DNA from: Roseivivax isoporae LMG 25204
GTDB taxonomy: Bacteria; Pseudomonadota; Alphaproteobacteria; Rhodobacterales; Rhodobacteraceae
NCBI RefSeq assembly: GCF_000521865.1
Contig: NZ_JAME01000001.1
Location: 177,289 to 241,288 of the forward strand
Direction of reading: 5' to 3'
DNA length: 64,000 bases
The translations under genes and the position numbers were made by a program. Below, piece after piece: positions 1 through 10,229 of the stretch. The notes under the pieces were generated by a model. It saw only the letters and a list, made by a program, of their open reading frames with translations, had not been told where the DNA came from and ran no database searches. Position 1 is the first letter of the stretch, and the number at the start of each line of letters is the position of its first letter.

Positions 1-761
1 GCCTTGACCTTGCGGAAGAGGCGGAAGCGCGCGCGGATCACCTTGGCGAGGCCCTCGAGGATCTCGGCCAGGTTGCCGCCCGATTGCTGCTGGATCGTCA
101 CGGCGACGGCGAGAAAGCGCAGGTCCTGCATGTCGAGCCGCTCGGCCATGTGCCGCAGCGCCTCGCCGATGTCGCGGCCATAGGCGCTTTCGTCCGCGAT
201 GACGCCGAACTCGGTGGCGAGCGGGTCCTTGATCTCCTTCGACACGATCGAGATCGCGGACGAGAACGGGTGCCCGACCCGGAGGCTGCGCACCATCAGC
301 TCGACCGCGTCCGGCAGCTGTTCCTCGATCATCGCCAGCCGCTTCTTGGCCTTGAAGTTGATCCAGGCGAAGACGCCGCCGACGCCGAAGCCGACCCCGA
401 GCAGCAGCCGCACCGGCAGAGACGCCTCGGTGCCCACGCTGAGGGCCACGAAGGCCGCGACCGACACGGCGACCATCAGCATGATCAGCTGGCGCGGGGT
501 GAAGGCGAGCGCCGCCTTCTGCGCGCGGTCTGCGAGCAGCGAGTAGAGAGGCACCGACCTGCTGTCGAGATGCTGGTCCATCTCCTTGCGCAGCTTGGCG
601 AGCACCTCGTCCCGCCGCGAGCCCTTGTCGAGCATCTGCAGGCGGCGGTTCACCTTGGAATTGAGGCTGATCGACTTGCCGAAGGCGACGAGGTAGACGC
701 CCTCCACCAGCACGAGCACGCCCACGAAGATCAGGCCGTAGATGATGATTTCGGCGCTCAT
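1..761 (-). CDS. tadB: Tad pilus inner-membrane platform protein TadB, cut by window edge
   Basis: Type II secretion F-domain protein that forms the inner-membrane platform of the Tad/Flp pilus with TadC, next to the CpaF ATPase. The protein opens MSAEIIIYGLIFVGVLVLV, a membrane segment, then has a charged linker and a second hydrophobic stretch near residues 90-115. The F domain follows, with a visible LPDAVELMVRSLRVGHPFS signature. About 253 codons are visible and the stop lies outside the window; full-length family members are around 320 residues. The ATG is 6 bases past the cpaF stop, so the two are surely cotranscribed. TadC would be expected next, outside the window. Confidence 0.9.
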   Translation of the reverse strand, partial: MSAEIIIYGLIFVGVLVLVEGVYLVAFGKSISLNSKVNRRLQMLDKGSRRDEVLAKLRKEMDQHLDSRSVPLYSLLADRAQKAALAFTPRQLIMLMVAVSVAAFVALSVGTEASLPVRLLLGVGFGVGGVFAWINFKAKKRLAMIEEQLPDAVELMVRSLRVGHPFSSAISIVSKEIKDPLATEFGVIADESAYGRDIGEALRHMAERLDMQDLRFLAVAVTIQQQSGGNLAEILEGLAKVIRARFRLFRKVK

Positions 762-767
762 GGCAGC

Positions 768-2216
<1,449 letters not shown>

Positions 2217-2232
2217 GGGTCACTTTTTCCTG

Positions 2233-3495
2233 TTACGCCGCGTCGGCGTCCGAGAGACCGACGCGGTAGAGCGACTGCGCCAGCTTCGCGATCTCGCGGC
2301 GCAGCGGGTTCTTGGCGGCCTGGCTGGCAAGCGGCAGGCCGTGATCGCAGGACTGCGACACCTGCCGCCCTCCGTCGGGGAGCTGCAGGTCGAGCGTGAT
2401 CCCGAGGCTTTCGGCCATGCGCTTGGCCCGGCTCTTGCCCTGCAGGTCGGTGAAGCGCGGCGCGCGGTTCAGCACGAAGCGCAGCTTGTCGAACGGCAGG
2501 TCCTCCGATTGCAGCGCGCGCTTGAGACGGATCGTGTTCTGCGCCGAGCGCATGTCGAGCTCGATCAGCGCAAAGAACACCTGCGCGGCGTTCAGGACCG
2601 TCTCGGACCAGTGGACCACCGCCTGCGGCATGTCGACGACGACGAAATCGTAATGCTCGCGCGCGATGTTCAGCAGCTTCTGGACGTCGTCCGGCCCCAC
2701 CATGTCGAGCGGCAGCAGGTCGGGCGGCGCGGTCAGCACGTGCAGCTTCTCGTCGAAGATGGCGAGCGCCTGCGCGAAGACCTCGGCATCGACCGATTCG
2801 ACGTCCGACAGGAGCTCCATCACGGCCTCGCGCCGCGACAGGTCGAGATAGGTCGAGACCGATCCGAACTGCAGCCCGAGATCGAGCAGGCAGACGCGCG
2901 GCGGCTTGTCCTTGCTGACGGTGGCGAGCTCCCACGCGAGGTTGACGGCAAAGGTGGTGGCGCCGATCCCGCCGGCCATGCCCTGCACGGCGATCACCAC
3001 GCCGTCGCCGCCCGAGGTCAGCTTGACCCGGTTGCGCCGGTCGACCGGCGCCGGGGGCTGGGCGCCCTCGGCCACGACCTGCGGCAGCGGGCGGCGCAGC
3101 CGGTCGACCGCCGCGGCCAGCTCGCCCTCGGGCAGGGGATAGGGCACGAACTCGTCCGCGCCGCTGCGCAGGAGCTGGTGCAGCGCCGCGGGGCTCACGT
3201 CCTCGGCGATGAGCACCACCTTGATGCCGCGCGCCCGGGCGGCGGCAATCAGCCGCGCGAGCCGCTCGAGGTCGTGCTCGTCGGTGTCGTCGATGGCGAT
3301 CGCCACGAATTCCAGCGTCTCCGCCTCGGGTTGCTGCAGGAAGGTCTCGGCCTCGGAAAAGCCGAGGTCACCCCAGGCCTCGCCTAGGAGCGTCTCCATG
3401 TCCTCGATCAGCAGATCGAAGAGCTGCACGTCGCGGCTGACGGTGCAGGCGCGCAGGGGCGCCTGTTCCGCGGGCTGGGCCATGCTGGTTGCCAT
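2233..3495 (-). CDS. cpaE: Tad pilus localisation protein CpaE/TadZ
   Basis: MinD/ParA-like protein that positions the Tad machine at the pole in characterised systems. Residues 1-140 look like a receiver-type fold without an obvious phosphorylation site; 160-400 are the ATPase-like domain. The nucleotide loop reads QGMAGGIGATT (171-181): both the signature lysine and the P-loop lysine of ParA proteins are missing, a known feature of TadZ-type atypical ATPases. A second in-frame ATG four codons later (MAQPAEQ) is an alternative start. It heads the cpaE-cpaF-tadB unit downstream of a terminator that follows the lipoprotein gene. Confidence 0.92.
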   Translation of the reverse strand: MATSMAQPAEQAPLRACTVSRDVQLFDLLIEDMETLLGEAWGDLGFSEAETFLQQPEAETLEFVAIAIDDTDEHDLERLARLIAAARARGIKVVLIAEDVSPAALHQLLRSGADEFVPYPLPEGELAAAVDRLRRPLPQVVAEGAQPPAPVDRRNRVKLTSGGDGVVIAVQGMAGGIGATTFAVNLAWELATVSKDKPPRVCLLDLGLQFGSVSTYLDLSRREAVMELLSDVESVDAEVFAQALAIFDEKLHVLTAPPDLLPLDMVGPDDVQKLLNIAREHYDFVVVDMPQAVVHWSETVLNAAQVFFALIELDMRSAQNTIRLKRALQSEDLPFDKLRFVLNRAPRFTDLQGKSRAKRMAESLGITLDLQLPDGGRQVSQSCDHGLPLASQAAKNPLRREIAKLAQSLYRVGLSDADAA

Positions 3496-3660
3496 GTGCC
3501 TCGAATCCTCTCGCTTTCTGTCGCGTCGGGTCGGTCGGCCCGCATTGGCCAGAAGGGCCGGGCGGGCCGCGATCCGGCCCCGTCGCGCCGGCGCCGCGGG
3601 GTGCGGACATGCCGGGACTTGGAGCGAGAAGTCGCAGCCAAAGGGGGCAACATTTGGACG

Positions 3661-3681
3661 AAAAAACCGTAATTGTACGGT
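3661..3681 (-). terminator. Rho-independent terminator after the Tad OmpA-like lipoprotein gene
   Basis: Read on the minus strand, a 6-bp stem ACCGTA/TACGGT with a CAAT loop is followed directly by a run of T. It begins about 36 bases past the lipoprotein stop. It would separate the pilin-cpaB-cpaC-lipoprotein transcripts from the cpaE-cpaF-tadB unit, so a promoter is expected between about 3500 and 3660. Confidence 0.7.
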
Positions 3682-3716
3682 CTCGCCGCACGATCACGCG
3701 CGGCGTCGGGCGCTCT

Positions 3717-4373
3717 CTACTCGGCGGTGAGCGTGCTCGAATCGAGCGTCGATTTCTGCGCGGCGCTCTGCACGTAGTCGCGGTAGACGATGGCGGCATA
3801 GCGGCCGTCGAGCACCTGGCTGTGCGACTGCACGAAACCCGAGACCTCGGTCACGGTGCGCCGGTTGCGCCGCTCGCGGCCCTCGGTGACGATGAGCGGC
3901 TGGGTCTCGCCCTCGGATACCACCGCCTCGAGCCGGTTGAGGTTGACGCCCTGCGTCGACAGGAAATGCACGACCGCCTGCGCGCGGCGCAACCCGAGGG
4001 CGCGGTTGTAGGCTGCCGAACCCACGAGGTCGGTATGCCCGTAGACGCGGAAGCGCACCTCGGGGAACTGCCGGATCCAGTGCGCCTGTTGCGCCAGGAC
4101 CTGCTGCGCGGTGGCATCGAGCGCGGCGGAGTTGAAGGCGAAGGTGACGGTGCTCTCGACCTCGGCGGCAAAGCGGCGGGCGAGGCTGTAGGTGTACTGG
4201 CGTTCCCCCGACATCACCGCGACGTTGGTCTGCGTCGCGACGCCGAAGTCGTCCGCATCGAAGAGCGATCCCGCCTCGCGGTGGAACTGCGTGTAGACGG
4301 GGTCGTGCCCCGCCTCCTGGCAGCCGGTGACGACCGTCAGGGCGGCCAAGGCGGTGCAGATGCGAAGGGACAT
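3717..4373 (-). CDS. OmpA-family lipoprotein of the Tad locus
   Basis: Predicted outer-membrane lipoprotein of 218 residues. The signal sequence ends in the lipobox VTGC (Cys18). Residues about 80-190 form an OmpA/MotB peptidoglycan-binding domain with the typical VYGHTDLVGSAAYNRALGLR segment. In Tad loci such proteins are thought to anchor the secretin to the cell wall. I chose the start at MSLRIC because the lipoprotein signal begins there and it sits 11 bases after the secretin stop. A terminator follows. Confidence 0.9.
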   Translation of the reverse strand: MSLRICTALAALTVVTGCQEAGHDPVYTQFHREAGSLFDADDFGVATQTNVAVMSGERQYTYSLARRFAAEVESTVTFAFNSAALDATAQQVLAQQAHWIRQFPEVRFRVYGHTDLVGSAAYNRALGLRRAQAVVHFLSTQGVNLNRLEAVVSEGETQPLIVTEGRERRNRRTVTEVSGFVQSHSQVLDGRYAAIVYRDYVQSAAQKSTLDSSTLTAE

Positions 4374-4384
4374 GCGACCGTTCC

Positions 4385-5800
4385 TCAGTCCATCACGTAG
4401 CCGTAGGAGCCGTTGAAGTCCTGCTTGGCGACCTCGCCCACGGCGCCGCGCTGCACGCGCGTGCCGGCCTGGGTGCGGCCGTAGAGAAAGAGGTCCTTCT
4501 CGGTCGGCGGGCGGACGCGGTCGGTCGGCAGGGCCAGCGCCTCGCCGCGCGTGGGCGTGACGAGGTGCGGGGTCACGATGATGACCAGCTCGGACTGCTC
4601 GCGGGCATATTCGGCGCTGCGGAAGAGCGCGCCCAGGACCGGCACGTCGCCGAGCCACGGCACCTGGCCGTTCACGTCGCGGAAGTCGTCCTGCAGGAGT
4701 CCGGCGATGGCGAAGCTCTCGCCGTCGCGCATCTCGACCGTGGTCTGCGCCTCGCGGCGCGAGAAGCCGTCGATCTGAATGTTGCCGAGCGAGACGCCCG
4801 AGGTCGGATCGATCGACGAGACCGCGGTGCGCAGCTCGAGGTTGATCAGGTCGCCGTCGACCACCCGGGGGACGAAGTTCAGCTCGATCCCGAACGGCTT
4901 GAACTCGACCGAGATGTTGCCCTCGTCCTGGGCCACGGGCACGGGATACTCGCCACCCGCGAGGAACCGCGCCTCCTGGCCGGAGAGGGCGGTGAGGTTG
5001 GGCTCGGCCAGCATGCGCACGAGGCCCTTCTGCTCGAATGCCTCGAGCAGGATGCCGACCTCGAGGCCGCCCATGTCGAAGCCGAGGATGGCGGCGCCTG
5101 CGGTCTCGCCCGCGGGCGTCACCGGCTGGCCGAGCGCGTTGTCGCCGCTCAGCCAGGTCCCGGTCTCCGACGCGACGCCGAGATCGCCGCCAAGGAGGTC
5201 GCCCGCCACCGACAGCGACGAGCGCAGCGCCTTCGACACAGAGCGCTGCATCTCGGCGAAACGGACCTTGAGCATCACCTGCTGGACGCCGCCCACGGTC
5301 ATCAGGTTCGACACCCGCTCGGGCGCGTAGCGCTGGGCGAGGCTCAGCGCGCGGTCGAGCTTCTGCGCCGAGGAGACGGTGCCCGACAGCACGATGCCGT
5401 CGTTGGCGGTGCGGACCTCGATGTTCTCGCCGGGCAGGATCTGCTGCAGGCGCTCCTTGAACTCGGTCACGTCCGCCGCGACGCGCACGTCCACGTTCGA
5501 GATGAGCCGGCCGCTTTCGTCGAGAATCGTCAGGGTGGTGGTGCCGGGCGCCTTGCCCAGGACGTAGATGGTCCGGTCGGACAGCGAGGAGATGTCGGCG
5601 ATGGCGGCGTTGGCGATGGACAGCTCGGCGAAGGGGACGTCGCTCTCGACCACCACCGCGCGGTTCATCGGCACGGTCAGCGCGCGTCCCACGGAGCCCT
5701 GCACGACGCGCAGCGTCTCGGCCTGGGCGGGGGCATGCGGAAACGCCATTGCGAGCGCCATCCCCGCGACGGCGGCCCGCAGAAACCTGTCGATGTACAT
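4385..5800 (-). CDS. cpaC: Tad pilus secretin CpaC/RcpA
   Basis: Outer-membrane secretin channel for the Flp pilus. It has 471 residues from MYIDRF, with a cleavable signal peptide ending near AQAE (residues 25-28). An N-terminal pilus/STN-like domain is followed by a BON-like region (ITEFKERLQQ-type segment near residue 100) and then the secretin domain, with EFKPFGIELNFVPRV and LVIIVTPHLV. An upstream in-frame ATG exists, but it would prepend cysteine-rich sequence before the signal peptide, so MYIDRF is preferred. The gene lies 186 bases past the cpaB start side and is separated from cpaB by a stable hairpin. Confidence 0.94.
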   Translation of the reverse strand: MYIDRFLRAAVAGMALAMAFPHAPAQAETLRVVQGSVGRALTVPMNRAVVVESDVPFAELSIANAAIADISSLSDRTIYVLGKAPGTTTLTILDESGRLISNVDVRVAADVTEFKERLQQILPGENIEVRTANDGIVLSGTVSSAQKLDRALSLAQRYAPERVSNLMTVGGVQQVMLKVRFAEMQRSVSKALRSSLSVAGDLLGGDLGVASETGTWLSGDNALGQPVTPAGETAGAAILGFDMGGLEVGILLEAFEQKGLVRMLAEPNLTALSGQEARFLAGGEYPVPVAQDEGNISVEFKPFGIELNFVPRVVDGDLINLELRTAVSSIDPTSGVSLGNIQIDGFSRREAQTTVEMRDGESFAIAGLLQDDFRDVNGQVPWLGDVPVLGALFRSAEYAREQSELVIIVTPHLVTPTRGEALALPTDRVRPPTEKDLFLYGRTQAGTRVQRGAVGEVAKQDFNGSYGYVMD

Positions 5801-5932
5801 GTGACCTGCCTTTCCGATCACGCCTCTGGTGCAGATCTTCCGCCTGCATTGGTCGCAGCCTGTGCGACTTCGGTATTTTTTGCAACAATCAACGCAGTCC
5901 GGGCCGGAACTTATGTGGATAACCGGCAACAG

Positions 5933-5957
5933 ACAGCCCGGCGCCGGGCCGGGCTGT
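5933..5957 (-). terminator. Intercistronic hairpin between cpaB and cpaC
   Basis: A perfect 10-bp stem (5933-5942 with 5948-5957) and a 5-base loop lie 30 bases past the cpaB stop. No T run follows, so it is more likely an RNA stabiliser or weak attenuator than a full terminator. Confidence 0.4.
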
Positions 5958-5986
5958 CCGTCATCCGCCGTGGCGGCGCGGTGCCG

Positions 5987-6844
5987 TCAGTTCGTGCAGG
6001 GGATCGGCAGGTCGTGCACCTCGGAGCCGCGCCGGGTGCGGATCGTGCAGACCTCGGGTTGTTGCGGCTTGGGGGCCTCCTGGCGTTCGACGATGCCGAG
6101 CAGCGCACGCTGGTCGACTTCCACGACCTCCGCGATGGTGTCGTCCGTCGCCGACATGAGCGACAGCGACAGCCGGCCGGTGGACTGCGCCTGCGCCAGC
6201 GCCGCGATCTGCTGGGGCGTCGCGGCCACGGTCACGGTGCGCGCGATCGTGGTGTCGGTGCTGTCGTAGTTCGCCATCTGGTCGATGGCGATGAGCTCGA
6301 TCCCCGTCTGGATGAGCCGCGTCACGTCGCCCTGCGGCATGCCCGGATCGGAACTGCGCACGCTGCCCGTCCAGTAGACGTCGACGCGGTCGCCCGGCCG
6401 CAGGAAGCCCGACACGCCCGTCGCGACGTCGACCCGCAGCGCGAAGGCGCGCTGCCCGCGCGACAGGCGCGAGGTCAGCCCGGCATCGCCGCCGGGTTCG
6501 CTGACCTTCAGCGTCATGAGCGCCTCGTTCTTCTCGATCTGGCGCAGCGCCACGCGGCGTGCCTCGCCCTCGGCGGCAAACGGGCGCTCCGCATCGAAAT
6601 ATCCCTCGGGAAGCACGTCCAGGGGCCAGGCCGTCAGCCGCACGTCCTCGGCCGCGATGGTCTCGCCGTAGGCGATGGCGCGGGTCGCCACGTAGATTTC
6701 CTTGACCGGAACCGCGTCGGCGGTCTTGGCCCGCTCTTCCTGCAGCGCGGTCTCGTAGGCGCCGATATAGGTGTTGGCCATGTAGACAGCGATGCCCCCC
6801 AGCCCGAGGCCGACGATCAGCACCAGTCCGAATACCAGTCTCAT
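5987..6844 (-). CDS. cpaB: Tad pilus assembly protein CpaB/RcpC
   Basis: Periplasmic partner of the secretin, 285 residues, with an N-terminal membrane anchor (residues 1-25) and a SAF/RcpC domain beginning at PVKEIYVATRAIAYGETI. The middle segment with LRPGDRVDVYWTG and the C-terminal QIAALAQAQSTGRLSLSL stretch match the family. A Cys pair near the C-terminus (CTIRTRRGSEVHDLPIPC) may form a disulfide. It follows the Flp pilin genes and precedes cpaC, as in other Tad loci. Confidence 0.93.
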   Translation of the reverse strand: MRLVFGLVLIVGLGLGGIAVYMANTYIGAYETALQEERAKTADAVPVKEIYVATRAIAYGETIAAEDVRLTAWPLDVLPEGYFDAERPFAAEGEARRVALRQIEKNEALMTLKVSEPGGDAGLTSRLSRGQRAFALRVDVATGVSGFLRPGDRVDVYWTGSVRSSDPGMPQGDVTRLIQTGIELIAIDQMANYDSTDTTIARTVTVAATPQQIAALAQAQSTGRLSLSLMSATDDTIAEVVEVDQRALLGIVERQEAPKPQQPEVCTIRTRRGSEVHDLPIPCTN

Positions 6845-6947
6845 GGTTCTGGCCCTCCATAAACATCTGCATGCCGGACCGCGTCTGTGCGGGCCGGCCT
6901 CGTCGCGTTACACGTCGTCGGGATTTGCGCGCCCCGTCGCGTCCTGT

Positions 6948-7148
6948 TCAGTCGCCAGCTGCCGAGGGCGTGGCGTCCTGCCGTGCGTCGATGCTGGTGG
7001 ATGCGGTCTCGACGAGGTCCATCGTCTGGCCGCCGAGGATCGTGTAGGCCGATATCGCCAGGCCGACGATCGCCGCGGTCAGGACAACCCAGTCCACCGT
7101 GACCGCGCCATCCTGATCCTTCATGAAGGTCGTGATACGTTCAAACAT
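6948..7148 (-). CDS. Flp-type pilin paralogue 1
   Basis: Type IVb prepilin-like protein, 66 residues from MFERITTF. A charged leader ending DQDG14 is followed by the hydrophobic helix AVTVDWVVLTAAIVGLAI, the expected prepilin peptidase site being G14/A15. The +5 residue is Asp, not the usual Glu, and +6 is Trp, not Tyr. An upstream in-frame ATG six codons earlier is less likely because MFERI matches the paralogue's start. It lies downstream of the second pilin gene and upstream of cpaB. No prepilin peptidase (CpaA/TadV) gene is in the window. Confidence 0.88.
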   Translation of the reverse strand: MFERITTFMKDQDGAVTVDWVVLTAAIVGLAISAYTILGGQTMDLVETASTSIDARQDATPSAAGD

Positions 7149-7270
7149 CTGCACTGGCCTGCACACGTGCGACGGACGACTTGCGGCCGTCAGGCTGCCT
7201 TGGCCCCGGAGGGCGATGCGTCATCGCGACCGGGAACGGAAAATCACAAAGTGCCGGAGCTTCAGGCTGC

Positions 7271-7294
7271 GGGAAGGCCGGTGTCGGCCTTCCC
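7271..7294 (-). terminator. Perfect hairpin between the two pilin genes
   Basis: GGGAAGGCCG (7271-7280) pairs perfectly with CGGCCTTCCC (7285-7294) around a GTGT loop, 24 bases after the upstream pilin stop. No T run follows on the minus strand. In pilin operons such hairpins often raise the level of the pilin mRNA segment over the downstream genes. Confidence 0.55.
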
Positions 7295-7317
7295 GAGGCT
7301 GTTCGTGTCTGCGGCGA

Positions 7318-7518
7318 TCAATCGTCGGCAGCTTCGATCGTTGCGGTCTCCTGGCCGTCCACGGCGGTGGCGGCGGTGCCAATCAGGTCGAGCGCCTGGC
7401 CCGAGATGCCGCCGTATGCGGCGATGGCGAGGCCGACGACGGCTGCGGTGAGAACGACCCAGTCGACCGTGACGGCGCCGTCTTCGTCCTTGCGGAAGGT
7501 CTTGATGAACTTGAGCAT
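7318..7518 (-). CDS. Flp-type pilin paralogue 2, first gene of the Tad cluster
   Basis: Type IVb prepilin-like protein of 66 residues with leader MLKFIKTFRKDEDG and helix AVTVDWVVLTAAVVGLAI. It is the same length as its neighbour and very similar up to about residue 35, while the C-terminal tails differ. Like the neighbour it carries Asp at +5 and Trp at +6 after the predicted cleavage site G14/A15. It is promoter-proximal and followed by a stable hairpin, so it is the likely major pilin. A good Shine-Dalgarno is not obvious. Confidence 0.9.
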   Translation of the reverse strand: MLKFIKTFRKDEDGAVTVDWVVLTAAVVGLAIAAYGGISGQALDLIGTAATAVDGQETATIEAADD

Positions 7519-7862
7519 GTTTAGTCTCCGTGGATACCGATGTTACCAACCAACCGCGCCGGACCTTCGCTGGGCTCTCTCACTTCCCCGCCCGCTGCGG
7601 TATGACGCCAATTAGCCGGGGGATTCGGGCAGGAGTTTGGCCGGATCGCGCCGATTTTGCAGTTAACGTTAATTTCGCGAAGTCCCCCCAAGCCGTTGAT
7701 CCACGGACGCAATCGCCGCACCGCGCGCCGCGGGCAGGCCACGGGACCCGCGCCCATGTGGCCGACATGTCGCCCTCGGCAGCAGGTTCGGACGCCGGTC
7801 TTTGTGCAGGAGTGTCCCTGTGGCATGCTCCCCGGACAAAGAGACAGAGGCAGAGCAGGCCC
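7519..7862. promoter_or_regulatory. Divergent control region of the Tad pilin operon and a lytic transglycosylase gene
   Basis: This 344-base stretch holds no convincing gene. It must carry the pilin promoter on the minus strand. The one striking motif is TTAACGTTAA at 7663-7672, the only AT-rich patch, about 145 bases ahead of the pilin start. On the minus strand it reads as two TTAAC half-sites one base apart, reminiscent of CtrA half-sites but with the wrong spacing for the classical TTAA-N7-TTAAC. Confidence 0.4.
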
Positions 7863-8723
7863 ATGATCTTCCGACCGGTCCTCGGTGCCGCGCTTGCCGC
7901 GGCGCTGGTCACGGGTGTTCCCGCGCCTCCCGTCGCGGCCGAGGTCGCGCGCGTCATCGCCAATTCCTCCGCCCGCTTCGTCAAGCCGCCCGGCTCCGGC
8001 ACGGCCAAGCGCATCACCGTGACGATCGCCCCCCGCGACAATCCCGCCGTCCTGCCGCCGCCCGAGAAGCCCGCGCCGGTCGAGCGCACCGCCGCGACCG
8101 TGGCGCCCAAGCAGCCCGCGGGGGCCGCCACGGGCCGCTACGCCTGGTACTGGGACGTGATCGCGCCCGGTTTTGACGGCGCGGGGCCGGGGCGGCTCGA
8201 GCCCGCGCTCGCCGGTCTCCGGCAGGGTCCGGCGGGCGGCACCGTCGCCGCCCCGCGGCTCCAGGCTCTGCAGGACATGGCACGCGCCCACGGCGCCCAC
8301 ATCCTGCGCGAGAGCGTCGGCACCGACGTCTCGCCCGCATTGGCGCTTGCGGTCATGGCGGTCGAATCGGGGGGCCGCGCCGATGCGGTCAGCAGCGCCG
8401 GCGCGCAGGGCCTCATGCAGCTCATGCCCGGCACCGCCAGGCGGTTCGGCGTCAGCGACAGCTTCGACCCGGCGCAGAGCATCGCCGGCGGCGTCGCCTT
8501 CCTCGACTTCCTGATGAAGAAGTTCGACGGCGACCCGCTCTTCGTGATCGCGGGCTACAACGCGGGCGAGAACTCCATCGCGCCGAACGCGGGCGTGCCG
8601 CCCTACGCCGAGACGCGCGACTACGTGCCCAAGGTCCTCGCGGCCTTCGAGGTGGCCAAGGGGCTCTGCCGCACGCCGCCCATGTTCCTCTCGGACGGCT
8701 GCGTCTTCCACGGCATGAACTAG
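7863..8723 (+). CDS. Secreted lytic transglycosylase (SLT domain)
   Basis: Peptidoglycan-cleaving enzyme of 286 residues with a signal peptide (residues 1-26, ending VAAE). A proline-rich linker precedes the SLT domain (about 148-245). The catalytic Glu is E168 in VMAVESGGRADA, and the family motifs GLMQLMPGTA (184-193) and GYNAGENSI (231-239) are intact. The ATG at the signal peptide was preferred to longer frames. The gene stands back to back with the Tad pilin operon, so it might open the wall for the pilus, but that is only inferred from position. Its stop shares the bases CTAG with the convergent oxidase gene. Confidence 0.9.
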   Translation: MIFRPVLGAALAAALVTGVPAPPVAAEVARVIANSSARFVKPPGSGTAKRITVTIAPRDNPAVLPPPEKPAPVERTAATVAPKQPAGAATGRYAWYWDVIAPGFDGAGPGRLEPALAGLRQGPAGGTVAAPRLQALQDMARAHGAHILRESVGTDVSPALALAVMAVESGGRADAVSSAGAQGLMQLMPGTARRFGVSDSFDPAQSIAGGVAFLDFLMKKFDGDPLFVIAGYNAGENSIAPNAGVPPYAETRDYVPKVLAAFEVAKGLCRTPPMFLSDGCVFHGMN

Positions 8724-10162
8724 GATGCGCGCAGGACGGCGCCCGGGTTCATGATGCCCATCGGGTCGAGCGCCGCCTTGATCGCCCGCATCGCGCCGAG
8801 CTTGGCCGGATCCTGGTAGCGTTCGAGGTCGTCGACCTTGAGCCGCCCGATGCCGTGCTCGGCGCTGACCGATCCGCCCATCTCGTGCACGAGGTCGTGG
8901 ACCGTGCGCTTGATGGCGTCGCGGCGATGCTCGTGGTCCGCGCGTGTCGCGCCCGGCGCGGGAAAGACGTTGTAGTGCAGGTTCCCGTCGCCCACGTGGC
9001 CGAAGCAGTTCACCCGGAACGCGCCGAGCCGCGCGAGCCGCGCGATCCCCTCGGGGATGAAGTCCGGGATGGCGGAGAGCGGCACCGAGATGTCGTGCGA
9101 GGACACCGCGCCAATCTTGCGGTTGGCCTCGGGGATGCGTTCGCGGATCTCCCAGAAATCCCGCGCCTGCGCCTCGGACTGCGCGACGAGCCCGTCCGTG
9201 ACGAGCCCGGCCTCGGAGGCCTCGGCGAAGAGCGTCTCGAGCGCCGCGGCCGGGTCGAGCCCGCGGGCCAGGCCCACCTCGATCAGCACCGACCAGTCGG
9301 GCGGCGTCGCGAAGGGCTGGCGCACCTCCGGCAGCACCTCGGCGAGGAAGTCGTAGCCGGTGCGCCCCATGATCTCGAACGCGCTCACGCCCTCGCCCAG
9401 CTGGTCGCGCGCCAGCGCGAGCAGCGACAGCGCCGCGCGCGGATCCCGCACCACGAGGAGCGCGGTGCCGGTGGCGGCCGGCTGCGGAAAGAGCCGCAGG
9501 CTCGCCGCGGTGATGAAGCCGAGCGTGCCCTCGGCCCCGATCAGGAGGCTGCGCAGGTCGTAGCCGGTATTGTCCTTCCGCAGCCGCCGGAGCCCGTGCC
9601 AGATCTCGCCCGAGGGCAGCACCGCCTCGAGCCCGAGGCAGAGCTCGCGCGCATTGCCGTAGCGCAGCACGTTCACCCCGCCCGCGTTCGTCGACAGGAG
9701 CCCCCCGATCCGCGCCGAGCCTTCCGAGGCGAGCGAGAGCGGAAAGAGCCGCCCGGCCGCGCGCGCCGCGTCCTGGACGTCGGCCAGGATGGCACCGGCC
9801 TCGGCCACCAGCACGTTCTCCTCGGCCCAGGTGCCGCGGATCGCGGTCATGCGCTCGAGCGAGACGAGCAGCGGCGCCGCCGCACCCCCGGGCATGATCT
9901 GTCCGCCGACGAGCCCCGTGCCGCCGCCATAGGGCACAAGGCCCACGCCAGCCCGCGCGGCGTGGCGGACGATCGTCGCCACCTCTTCAGCGCCGCGCGG
10001 CAGCGCCACGCCCGCGACCGCCCCCTGCCAGCGGCCGCGCGGCTCCTCGAGAAAGCGCGGCTCGGGCGGGCGGAGCGTGTCGTCGGGCAGCGCGGCGGCG
10101 AGGGTGTCGAGAAAGGTCTGGTCGGCGGAGGCGAGCGTCATGGTCTGGCGGGTCCCGGTCAT
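8720..10162 (-). CDS. FAD-binding oxidase of the GlcD/D-2-hydroxyacid dehydrogenase family
   Basis: Flavoprotein of 480 residues related to glycolate oxidase GlcD, D-lactate dehydrogenase and D-2-hydroxyglutarate dehydrogenase. The N-terminal FAD (PCMH) domain shows VPYGGGTGLVGGQIMPG; the C-terminal domain ends with SAEHGIGRLK and the usual ALDPMGIMNPG. Substrate cannot be told from sequence alone. Two start codons are possible: MTGTRQT (chosen) or seven codons later MTLASADQ, neither with a strong ribosome site. It overlaps the convergent transglycosylase stop by four bases. Confidence 0.87.
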   Translation of the reverse strand: MTGTRQTMTLASADQTFLDTLAAALPDDTLRPPEPRFLEEPRGRWQGAVAGVALPRGAEEVATIVRHAARAGVGLVPYGGGTGLVGGQIMPGGAAAPLLVSLERMTAIRGTWAEENVLVAEAGAILADVQDAARAAGRLFPLSLASEGSARIGGLLSTNAGGVNVLRYGNARELCLGLEAVLPSGEIWHGLRRLRKDNTGYDLRSLLIGAEGTLGFITAASLRLFPQPAATGTALLVVRDPRAALSLLALARDQLGEGVSAFEIMGRTGYDFLAEVLPEVRQPFATPPDWSVLIEVGLARGLDPAAALETLFAEASEAGLVTDGLVAQSEAQARDFWEIRERIPEANRKIGAVSSHDISVPLSAIPDFIPEGIARLARLGAFRVNCFGHVGDGNLHYNVFPAPGATRADHEHRRDAIKRTVHDLVHEMGGSVSAEHGIGRLKVDDLERYQDPAKLGAMRAIKAALDPMGIMNPGAVLRAS

Positions 10163-10229
10163 CGTCTGGGCTGCAGACCTAGCCCGGCTCGACCGGCGAC
10201 CCAAGGCGTTTCCGCGGCCGCGCGGCCGC

